From contig JAEEKC010000069.1 of NCBI GenBank assembly GCA_016282215.1, positions 1 through 6,617 of the forward strand: DNA of 6,617 bases, in the 5' to 3' direction. Source of the DNA: Lachnospiraceae bacterium (GTDB lineage: Bacteria; Bacillota; Clostridia; Lachnospirales; Lachnospiraceae). The notes beneath the pieces were generated by a model. The model was not told where the DNA came from and searched no databases. It saw nothing but the letters and a program-made list of their open reading frames with translations. The position numbers were made by a program, and so were the translations under genes. Below, piece after piece: positions 1 to 5,579 of this stretch; the first letter of the stretch is position 1, and the number at the start of each line of letters is the position of its first letter.

Positions 1-1
1 C

Positions 2-985
2 GTTGCAGTGAAAAAAGCTGATATCGATAAAGAGGTGCTGAAAGGGATCAAAGTCATCGCCCTCGGTTCTTCCGATGATCTGCATGTGGGCGATCAGGTT
101 ATCGCCATCGGAAATGCACTCGGATACGGACAGTCCGTAACAACCGGTATCGTATCTGCACTGAACCGTGAAGTCGAGATCGAGAACATGGCAGCAAAAC
201 TGATCCAGACAGATGCGGCCATCAATCCCGGTAACAGCGGCGGTGCGCTTTTGAACATGAACGGTGAACTGATCGGTATCAACTCCGCTAAATTTGCTTC
301 CTCAACTGTAGAAGGCATGGGATATGCGATTCCTATTGATACTGCAAAGCCGATCCTTGATAAGCTGATGAACCGCGCTTCCAAAGAGGAAGTAGCAGAT
401 GAAGACGCAGGTTTCCTCGGCGTGACCGTACAGGATGTATCACAGGAAGCGGCAGAGGTTTATGGGATTCCCGAAGGCGCTTATATCGCGAAACTGGAAG
501 AAGGCAGCGCTGCTGAAAAAGCAGGTCTTCAGAAGGGCGATGTGATCACACAGTTTGACGGCATCGGCATCAGCGGTGCATCCGATCTGAAAGAACAGAT
601 CAAGTATTATAAAAAAGGCGATACCGTAGAGGTTGTCTTCCAGAGAATGGATAATGGCGGTTATCAGGAAAAAACCACGAAGGTTACACTGGCTGAAAGC
701 AAGGCAATAGAACAGCAAAAAGAGCTGGATAAGGGAAGAGAAGACAGTGAGGATCAAAATCCTGACAAGGACGGACAGGACGGCATGGATGAGTATGATG
801 GTCAGGAACTTCCCGAGATCCCGAACCGAAATGAAGACCGCGCGAAGGAATATGGAAATGGTGACGGAAACGGCGGCAGCGGAAACTACGGTTATGGCGA
901 TGAGGATCTGGAGGAATTCTTTGACAGGTTCTTTGGCCAGGCTGAGGAATACGGCTATGGTTATGGACCGCAGCAAGGATATTGA
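2..985 (+). CDS. HtrA/DegP-type serine protease with one PDZ domain (5'-partial)
   Basis: This is the C-terminal part (about 327 residues) of a trypsin-like HtrA/DegP/DegQ-family protease. Such enzymes degrade misfolded proteins at the outer face of the membrane in Gram-positives. The reading frame runs open to the left edge, so the GTG at position 8 is an internal valine and not a start. The N-terminal anchor and the catalytic His and Asp lie outside the window. The catalytic serine is visible in GNSGG (Ser codon 236-238), preceded by QTDAAINP and followed by NGELIGIN, all classic HtrA blocks. A PDZ domain spans about 410-700, from GFLGVTVQ through EKAGLQKGDVI. The last ~90 residues are a charged linker (about 700-840), then a Gly/Tyr/Asp-rich tail holding an FFDRFFG patch. 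The family call is secure; which htrA/degP paralogue it is cannot be told, so no symbol is given. A terminator follows about 100 bases after the stop. Confidence 0.95.
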   Translation, partial: VAVKKADIDKEVLKGIKVIALGSSDDLHVGDQVIAIGNALGYGQSVTTGIVSALNREVEIENMAAKLIQTDAAINPGNSGGALLNMNGELIGINSAKFASSTVEGMGYAIPIDTAKPILDKLMNRASKEEVADEDAGFLGVTVQDVSQEAAEVYGIPEGAYIAKLEEGSAAEKAGLQKGDVITQFDGIGISGASDLKEQIKYYKKGDTVEVVFQRMDNGGYQEKTTKVTLAESKAIEQQKELDKGREDSEDQNPDKDGQDGMDEYDGQELPEIPNRNEDRAKEYGNGDGNGGSGNYGYGDEDLEEFFDRFFGQAEEYGYGYGPQQGY

Positions 986-1083
986 TCGTCCAAGCCATAT
1001 GACAGAAATCTGATACATGCAAAGCGGATGCGCATACGGATCAGCCCGAACACAGAAATGATCGATTCATAAATACAGGAGAG

Positions 1084-1110
1084 ACCGGCAGTGATTGCCG
1101 GTTTCTTTTT
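1084..1110 (+). terminator. Rho-independent terminator after the HtrA gene
   Basis: A perfect 7-bp stem, ACCGGCA (1084-1090) with TGCCGGT (1096-1102), closes a five-base loop. The T-rich run TTTCTTTTT (1102-1110) follows directly. This is a standard intrinsic terminator. It ends the protease transcript just upstream of the next promoter, so the protease and the downstream genes are probably separate units. Confidence 0.85.
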
Positions 1111-1137
1111 GTAAGTATGGATTTTCTCGAAAGATTA

Positions 1138-1146
1138 TGGTATAAT
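1138..1146 (+). promoter_or_regulatory. Extended -10 promoter for the deacetylase-bactofilin unit
   Basis: TG-G-TATAAT gives a perfect TATAAT (1141-1146) preceded by the TGn extension (1138-1140), typical of a housekeeping sigma-A promoter. The -35 region is poor: the best hexamer at 17-bp spacing, TGGATT (1118-1123), matches TTGACA at only 3 of 6 positions. That is compatible with an extended -10 promoter. It lies 28 bases after the terminator. Transcription should start near 1152-1154, which places the ATG at 1145 upstream of the transcript. Confidence 0.7.
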
Positions 1147-1180
1147 GCATGGGTTAAGGCTGTTTGAACGGTCCCGCCGC

Positions 1181-1186
1181 AGGAGG
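1181..1186 (+). promoter_or_regulatory. AGGAGG Shine-Dalgarno-like site touching ATG 1187
   Basis: A perfect AGGAGG ends exactly one base before ATG 1187, leaving zero spacing where about 5-9 bases are normally needed. It therefore cannot serve that ATG in the usual way. No in-frame ATG, GTG or TTG lies at a suitable distance downstream. It may be chance Arg-Arg coding (AGG AGG) or may hold the ribosome near the start. It makes the deacetylase start ambiguous. Confidence 0.35.
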
Positions 1187-2290
1187 ATGGGAAGGGCGGC
1201 AACGAAAAAAGGAGCATCACAGAGCATTATGCAAAACCGGGAAAGTGAACCATCGGCAAGGCCTGAGCGGGTCAAATGGCTGAAAAGAATGATCCTTGCA
1301 TTGCTTGTGATCTTCATGGTCCTTCCGATGATAGCCAGTATCCTGATGCTCATTCACATCCGGCAGCTGAATGATCAGCTTGACGCGATGAAGGATCAGG
1401 TGGCGATGCTGCAGCAAAACCGGGAGCCGGGGGAGGCTGGCGCTAAGAGTGCGGCAAAAGAGCAGACAGGACTTTTGACAGATCCGTCTTCTGAAACGCT
1501 GCCGGCAGATAAAGGGGACGCCGGAAATGACGCCCCGGAAACGATGCTTGCAGATTTCGAAGGCAGTGAAAGCGGAAACGGCGCTATTACGCAGCAGGCT
1601 GCTGCTCCGGAAGCAGTGGGATCGGCAAATGCAGCAGATGAGAAGACGACGGCAAAGACCTGCAAGGTTTACCTGACTTTTGACGACGGACCGAGTTCCA
1701 ATACGGGACGGATCCTGGACCTGCTGGCAGAATATGATGTAAAGGCTACTTTTTTCGTCAACGGAAGAGAAGGGCCCATCTCGGAGTCTTTATACAAGCG
1801 GATCGTGGATGAAGGACATACCCTGGGGATGCATTCCTATACCCATAAGTATGATGAGATCTATGAATCCAAGCAGGCTTTTATCAAGGATCTGGAAAGA
1901 CTGCAGGATTATCTGTATGAGATCACGGGAGTATGGCCGCGGTTTTACAGATTTCCGGGCGGCAGTTCTAACGAAGTCAGTACGGTGTCCATGCAGGAAC
2001 TGGCGGATTACCTGAAAGAACAGGATATCTACTACCTGGACTGGAATGTTGCCAGCGGGGATGCCATGGGGACGAACTTAAGCGCCGGGGCACTCGCGCA
2101 GCGGGTTCTCGGCATGATCGGCGAGGAAGAAACACAGGTTGTGCTGATGCATGATGCGGCCGACAAATCAGCGACAGTGGATGCGCTTGCCATCATCCTG
2201 GAAGACCTGACAAAGCAGGATGGTGTTGAGATATTACCGGTATCTGAGGATATGGACTTTACACCGGTGCAGCATTTAAAAAGTCAGTAG
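1187..2290 (+). CDS. Membrane-anchored NodB-family (CE4) polysaccharide/peptidoglycan deacetylase
   Basis: This is a predicted metal-dependent de-N-acetylase of the NodB/CE4 family, which removes acetyl groups from amino sugars. Peptidoglycan is the likeliest substrate in this setting (inference). Numbered from ATG 1187 (367 residues), it has a basic cytoplasmic head, one membrane segment (about 35-56), a short coiled-coil-like stretch (58-77) and an Ala/Glu/Gly-rich linker to about 155. The catalytic domain follows with all five family motifs: TFDDGP (164-169), HSYTH (216-220, metal-binding His pair), RFPGG (255-259), DWN (285-287) and LMHD (320-323, catalytic His). The start is uncertain. 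ATG 1145 overlaps the TATAAT and should not be transcribed. ATG 1187 abuts AGGAGG with no spacing. ATG 1229 has GGAG 14 bases upstream and would still keep the membrane anchor. It is the first gene of its unit, 33 bases before the bactofilin. Polysaccharide (xylan or chitin) deacetylation is less likely for an anchored enzyme beside wall genes. Confidence 0.93.
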   Translation: MGRAATKKGASQSIMQNRESEPSARPERVKWLKRMILALLVIFMVLPMIASILMLIHIRQLNDQLDAMKDQVAMLQQNREPGEAGAKSAAKEQTGLLTDPSSETLPADKGDAGNDAPETMLADFEGSESGNGAITQQAAAPEAVGSANAADEKTTAKTCKVYLTFDDGPSSNTGRILDLLAEYDVKATFFVNGREGPISESLYKRIVDEGHTLGMHSYTHKYDEIYESKQAFIKDLERLQDYLYEITGVWPRFYRFPGGSSNEVSTVSMQELADYLKEQDIYYLDWNVASGDAMGTNLSAGALAQRVLGMIGEEETQVVLMHDAADKSATVDALAIILEDLTKQDGVEILPVSEDMDFTPVQHLKSQ

Positions 2291-2323
2291 TGTAAAACTA
2301 TTGCTCATTTAAAGGAGGATAAA

Positions 2324-3424
2324 ATGGGATTTTTTCAGGATTTGAAAGAAGATCTGTCGATCGCGGCAAATGAACTGGCAGCGGACGCACAGGGAGGGGA
2401 GAATATACAGGCAGAAGCATCGCAGCCTGAGCAGGCTGAAAATGCGCCGCAGGCAGAGCCGAAGGAAAAACCTGCTGCTGCGCAGGAGCCGAAAGCGGAT
2501 GAGCTGGTTATGCCCGAGGATGAGATGGATGTGATGCCTTCCGCAGAACTGGCAAAAGCGCTGGTAGAGGCGGATGTGGTTGAAAAGCAGGAAGAAAAAC
2601 CGGCAGAGCAGCCAAAGGATGCCATCTCACCGGACGGAAAGCCTGCGCCGGTCTTTGGCGAGCAGATGGAGCTTCAGCTGAGCGGTTATCAGGAGGCAGA
2701 GGCGCCTGCCGCAGCAGCACAGGAAGCGCCGAAAGCAGAGCAGAAAAAAGAAACAAAAGAGGATACCATCGAAAAAGCGGCCAATGAACTGAAGAGCATT
2801 GCCGATATGATGAATGCCAAAAAAGAAGATAAGAAAGAGGATAAAAAGGAAAAGAAAATGGAAGAAGTGAAGGAAACCGTAACTGAAAACGCCATGGAGC
2901 AGCCGGCTGACAACGCAGAGAGCAAGAGCGCTGCGTCCGGTGAGGCTTCGCAGCTGGAAGGAGAGCCCATGGATGAAAATGCAGTCATCACAGCCTGCAT
3001 GACAGTCAAGGGTGATGTACAATCGAGAGGAAGCGTTGAGATCCAGGGCGTTGTAGAAGGAAACGTAACAGTGCTCGGCAAGCTGAATGTATCCGGCAAG
3101 CTGAATGGTGATGCGAAAGCAGCGGAAGTTTTTGCTGACGGCGCACAGATCAGCGGCCAGATCAACGCAGACGGAACCGCCAAGATCGGCAAGGAATCCG
3201 TGATCATCGGCAATATCTATGCCACCAGCGCGGTGATCGCCGGCGCGGTCAAGGGCGATATCGATGTGCACGGTCCCGTGATCTTAGATTCGACGGCCAT
3301 CGTGATGGGCAATATCAAATCCAAATCCGTACAGATCAACAACGGCGCGGCCATCGAAGGCATGTGCTCACAGTGCTATGCGGACAGCAGCCCGAGCTCC
3401 TTCTTTGACAAGTTTTTAAAGTAA
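2324..3424 (+). CDS. Bactofilin (polymer-forming cytoskeletal protein) with long disordered N-terminal tail
   Basis: Bactofilins form nucleotide-independent filaments from a right-handed beta-helix; many sit under the membrane and recruit wall enzymes. The core spans about residues 217-350 of 366. It shows rung-like repeats of V/I-x-G-D/N spacing, for example VKGDV, VEGNV, LNGDA, ISGQI, IIGNI, VKGDI and VMGNI. The start is supported by AAAGGAGG at 2311-2318, five bases before ATG 2324. Residues 1-216 are low-complexity (Ala, Glu, Pro, Gln, Lys), with a Lys/Glu run at 166-178 and a KED...AANEL motif present twice (residues 8-18 and 145-156). The extreme N-terminus, MGFFQDLKEDL, resembles a short amphipathic membrane-targeting peptide (inference). 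The C-terminus ends in FFDKFLK after a CSQC (CxxC) at 348-351. It lies 33 bases after the deacetylase and 20 before pyrH, so it is probably cotranscribed with both. Family assignment is strong; its exact role is unknown. Confidence 0.9.
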   Translation: MGFFQDLKEDLSIAANELAADAQGGENIQAEASQPEQAENAPQAEPKEKPAAAQEPKADELVMPEDEMDVMPSAELAKALVEADVVEKQEEKPAEQPKDAISPDGKPAPVFGEQMELQLSGYQEAEAPAAAAQEAPKAEQKKETKEDTIEKAANELKSIADMMNAKKEDKKEDKKEKKMEEVKETVTENAMEQPADNAESKSAASGEASQLEGEPMDENAVITACMTVKGDVQSRGSVEIQGVVEGNVTVLGKLNVSGKLNGDAKAAEVFADGAQISGQINADGTAKIGKESVIIGNIYATSAVIAGAVKGDIDVHGPVILDSTAIVMGNIKSKSVQINNGAAIEGMCSQCYADSSPSSFFDKFLK

Positions 3425-3444
3425 GATAAATACAGGGGGTTGAT

Positions 3445-4143
3445 ATGGCAAAAAGAATCCTATTAAAGCTCAGCGGCGAAGCGCTGGCAGGCGAAAAAAA
3501 GACAGGCTTTGATGAAGCGACAGTCAAGGCGGTTGCAGATCAGGTAAAAAAGCTGGTAGATGATAAGATCCAGGTAGGCATCGTCATCGGCGGCGGAAAC
3601 TTCTGGCGCGGACGGACCAGCGAGAATATGGACCGTACCAAGGCAGATCAGATTGGTATGCTGGCAACGGTCATGAACTGCATCTATGTATCGGAGATCT
3701 TCCGGTCGGTCGGCATGCAGACTGAGATCCTGACACCTTTTGCGGTCGGAGCATTTACAAAACTGTTTTCAAAGGATATCGCGGTATCATCTTTGGAACA
3801 GGGCAAGGTTGTCTTTTTTGCAGGCGGTACCGGACATCCGTATTTTTCCACGGATACCGGCGTTGTGCTCCGGGCCATTGAAGTGGAGGCTGATGAGATC
3901 TTGCTTGCAAAATCCATCGATGGCGTATATGACAGTGATCCGGCAAAAAATCCTTCTGCAAAGAAATATGATGAGATCACCATTGATGATGTGATCGCAC
4001 AGAATCTGCAGGTTATGGATATGACGGCTTCCATCCTGGCCAGGGACAATCACATGCCGATGCGTGTGTTCGGCCTCGAAGAGCCGGGCAGCATCGTCAA
4101 GACCATGAGCGGCGAGTTTTCAGGCACAGTCGTCACATGCTGA
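3445..4143 (+). CDS. pyrH: UMP kinase (uridylate kinase)
   Basis: This cytoplasmic enzyme phosphorylates UMP to UDP using ATP in pyrimidine nucleotide synthesis. Bacterial PyrH belongs to the amino-acid kinase family and is usually a hexamer. The 232-residue length is typical. Visible signatures are LLKLSGEAL (6-14) with the phosphate-binding Lys8, GGGNFWRGR (49-57), GGTGHPYFSTDT (127-138, nucleotide and UMP binding) and DGVYDSDPAKNP (about 160-173). The start at 3445 is supported by AGGGGG at 3434-3439, five bases upstream. It follows the bactofilin by only 20 bases. frr comes next after a 93-base AT-rich spacer. The protein ends in an unremarkable ...VVTC. Confidence 0.98.
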   Translation: MAKRILLKLSGEALAGEKKTGFDEATVKAVADQVKKLVDDKIQVGIVIGGGNFWRGRTSENMDRTKADQIGMLATVMNCIYVSEIFRSVGMQTEILTPFAVGAFTKLFSKDIAVSSLEQGKVVFFAGGTGHPYFSTDTGVVLRAIEVEADEILLAKSIDGVYDSDPAKNPSAKKYDEITIDDVIAQNLQVMDMTASILARDNHMPMRVFGLEEPGSIVKTMSGEFSGTVVTC

Positions 4144-4150
4144 GTATCCG

Positions 4151-4172
4151 AAAGTAAGCGAATGCTAACTTT
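4151..4172 (+). other. Imperfect hairpin in the pyrH-frr spacer
   Basis: AAAGTAAGC (4151-4159) can pair with GCTAACTTT (4164-4172) around a GAAT loop, with one A-A mismatch inside an otherwise 9-bp arm. No T-tract follows, so it is not a convincing intrinsic terminator. It begins eight bases after the pyrH stop, where it could protect or process the pyrH 3' end or weakly attenuate read-through. Function is inferred only from position. Confidence 0.4.
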
Positions 4173-4200
4173 TGAGATATGTTACGAATGAAATGATAAC
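4172..4200 (+). promoter_or_regulatory. Candidate internal promoter for frr
   Basis: TTGAGA (4172-4177) matches the -35 consensus at 5 of 6 bases. It is spaced 17 bases from GATAAC (4195-4200), which matches the -10 consensus at 4 of 6. Transcription would start near 4207, giving a leader of about 30 bases with the frr ribosome binding site GGGAGGG (4223-4229). A private frr promoter is plausible for a highly expressed translation factor, but AT-rich spacers often give such matches by chance. Confidence 0.35.
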
Positions 4201-4236
4201 TAAAAAAATGAATGAATAAATTGGGAGGGCAAAAAC

Positions 4237-4788
4237 ATGAATGAAAGAGTAAAGACGTATGACGAGAAGATGCAGAAAGCATTGGAGTTTCTGAAAAACG
4301 AGTATGCATCCATCCGCGCGGGAAGAGCAAATCCTCACGTGCTTGACAAGATCAAGGTCAATTATTACGGCACACCTACACCGATTCAGCAGGTAGGAAA
4401 CATCACGGTTCCCGAACCCCGTATCCTGCAGATCGCCCCTTGGGAAAAGACACTGATCAAGGAGATCGAGAAAGCGATCATGGCTTCGGATGTCGGCATC
4501 ACTCCTTCCAATGACGGCGCAGTGATCCGCCTGGTATTCCCCGAACTGACTGAGGAAAGACGTAAGGACCTGGTAAAAGACATTAAGAAAAAAGGCGAAG
4601 AAGGCAAGGTTGCGATCCGCAATATCAGAAGAGACGGCAACGAAGCATTCAAGAAACTCACCAAGGAAGACATTTCAGAGGATGAGATCAAGGATATGCA
4701 GGATGAACTGCAGAAGCTCACGGATAAATACGGAAAAGAGATCGACAAGATGGTCGATGAGAAATCCAAAGAGATCATGACCGTATGA
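4237..4788 (+). CDS. frr: Ribosome recycling factor
   Basis: RRF, together with EF-G, splits the post-termination ribosome so that subunits can be reused; it acts in the cytoplasm and is essential in most bacteria. The 183-residue protein matches the usual ~185. Conserved blocks are SIRAGRANP (25-33), YYGTPTPIQQ, PWEKTLIKEIEKAI, NDGAVIRL, PELTEERRK and RNIRRD (128-133). The last contains the Arg around position 132 known to be important in the E. coli protein. The C-terminal half is the Lys/Glu-rich helical hairpin expected of domain I. The start is supported by GGGAGGG (4223-4229), seven bases before the ATG. It follows pyrH as in most Firmicutes and precedes uppS by 48 bases. Confidence 0.98.
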   Translation: MNERVKTYDEKMQKALEFLKNEYASIRAGRANPHVLDKIKVNYYGTPTPIQQVGNITVPEPRILQIAPWEKTLIKEIEKAIMASDVGITPSNDGAVIRLVFPELTEERRKDLVKDIKKKGEEGKVAIRNIRRDGNEAFKKLTKEDISEDEIKDMQDELQKLTDKYGKEIDKMVDEKSKEIMTV

Positions 4789-4836
4789 TCTGTAAGCGGG
4801 CAGCAGAAAAGTCAGTTCTTTGAAAGGCTGGGTGTT

Positions 4837-5553
4837 ATGACTGATACAAGAGGTGTCCCGGAGCATGTCGCCATTATTTTGGATGGCAACGGCAGATGGG
4901 CAAAGAGCAAAGGGCTTCCGCGGACAGCCGGTCATGTGGCGGGCGCCAAGAATATCGAGAGCATATGCAGGGCGGCAGATGAAATAGGGATCCGTTATCT
5001 GACGGTGTATGCTTTTTCCACGGAAAACTGGTCCAGGCCAAAGGACGAAGTGGATGCGATCATGCGGATCCTGCGGGATTATCTGAAGAGCTGCCTTGCG
5101 CAGTCAAAAAAGAACAATATGCGCTGTAAGGTGATCGGTGAGCGCAGCAGGCTGGATCCGGATATCGTAAAGCGCATCGAAGAGCTGGAAGAAGCCTCGA
5201 AGGATTATACGGGACTGACTTTTATCATTGCCTTAAATTACGGCGGGCAGGACGAGATCATCCGTGCAACGAAAAAAATGATCGCCGATGCCGGCGAGGG
5301 AAAACTGCAGCCGGATGATCTGACGCCGGAAATTTTTTCATCCTATCTGGATACAAAGGATATCCCGAACCCGGATCTGATGATCCGCACAAGCGGTGAG
5401 CAGAGGCTGAGTAATTATCTGATCTGGCAGCTGGCTTATGCGGAGCTGTATTTTACGCCGGTTCCCTGGCCGGACTTTAACCGCAGCGAACTGGAAAAGG
5501 CTGTGGAAGCATATCAGCAGCGGGATCGCCGGTTTGGCGGCGTGAAAGAATGA
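4837..5553 (+). CDS. uppS: Isoprenyl transferase, undecaprenyl diphosphate synthase type
   Basis: A cis-prenyltransferase that adds isopentenyl diphosphate units to farnesyl diphosphate. The product is the C55 carrier used for peptidoglycan and other wall polymers, made at the cytoplasmic membrane face. The 238-residue protein is close to the usual 240-255. It carries the hallmark DGNGRWAK (16-23, with the catalytic/metal-binding Asp16), AFSTENWSRP, ALNYGGQDEI, and RTSGEQRLSNYLIWQ from residue 184, which binds the incoming diphosphate. The start at 4837 has a modest AAAGG (4823-4827) nine bases upstream. It lies between frr and cdsA, 26 bases before the latter. Product chain length cannot be read from sequence; C55 is inferred from context. 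Confidence 0.96.
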   Translation: MTDTRGVPEHVAIILDGNGRWAKSKGLPRTAGHVAGAKNIESICRAADEIGIRYLTVYAFSTENWSRPKDEVDAIMRILRDYLKSCLAQSKKNNMRCKVIGERSRLDPDIVKRIEELEEASKDYTGLTFIIALNYGGQDEIIRATKKMIADAGEGKLQPDDLTPEIFSSYLDTKDIPNPDLMIRTSGEQRLSNYLIWQLAYAELYFTPVPWPDFNRSELEKAVEAYQQRDRRFGGVKE

Positions 5554-5579
5554 TCGCTTTGGAATAGGGGACTTATACT

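Noticed and set aside
8..10. GTG as a possible start of the protease
   Set aside because: The frame stays open to the window edge (Val-Ala before it), and an HtrA protease must include the His and Asp region upstream.
747..1013. 88-codon + strand frame overlapping the end of the HtrA gene
   Set aside because: It is a shifted frame inside and just past the protease tail, with Arg/Met-rich composition, no ribosome binding site seen and no family resemblance.
440..1018. Long open frame on the - strand (192 codons) opposite the HtrA tail
   Set aside because: It lies wholly antisense to clear HtrA coding sequence plus its trailer, has no recognisable domain, and is explained by composition of the opposite strand.
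1028..1035. Palindrome ATGCGCAT between HtrA and the terminator
   Set aside because: Eight bases with no flanking symmetry or second copy; too short to support an operator or hairpin.
2288..2300. Small hairpin TAGT/ACTA at the deacetylase stop
   Set aside because: Only a four-bp AT-rich stem with no T-tract; not a credible terminator.
2627..3271. Long open frame on the - strand (214 codons) opposite the bactofilin
   Set aside because: Its Phe/Leu/Cys-rich product mirrors the Lys/Glu and Ala-rich coding strand. The bactofilin has a strong ribosome binding site and a recognisable fold.
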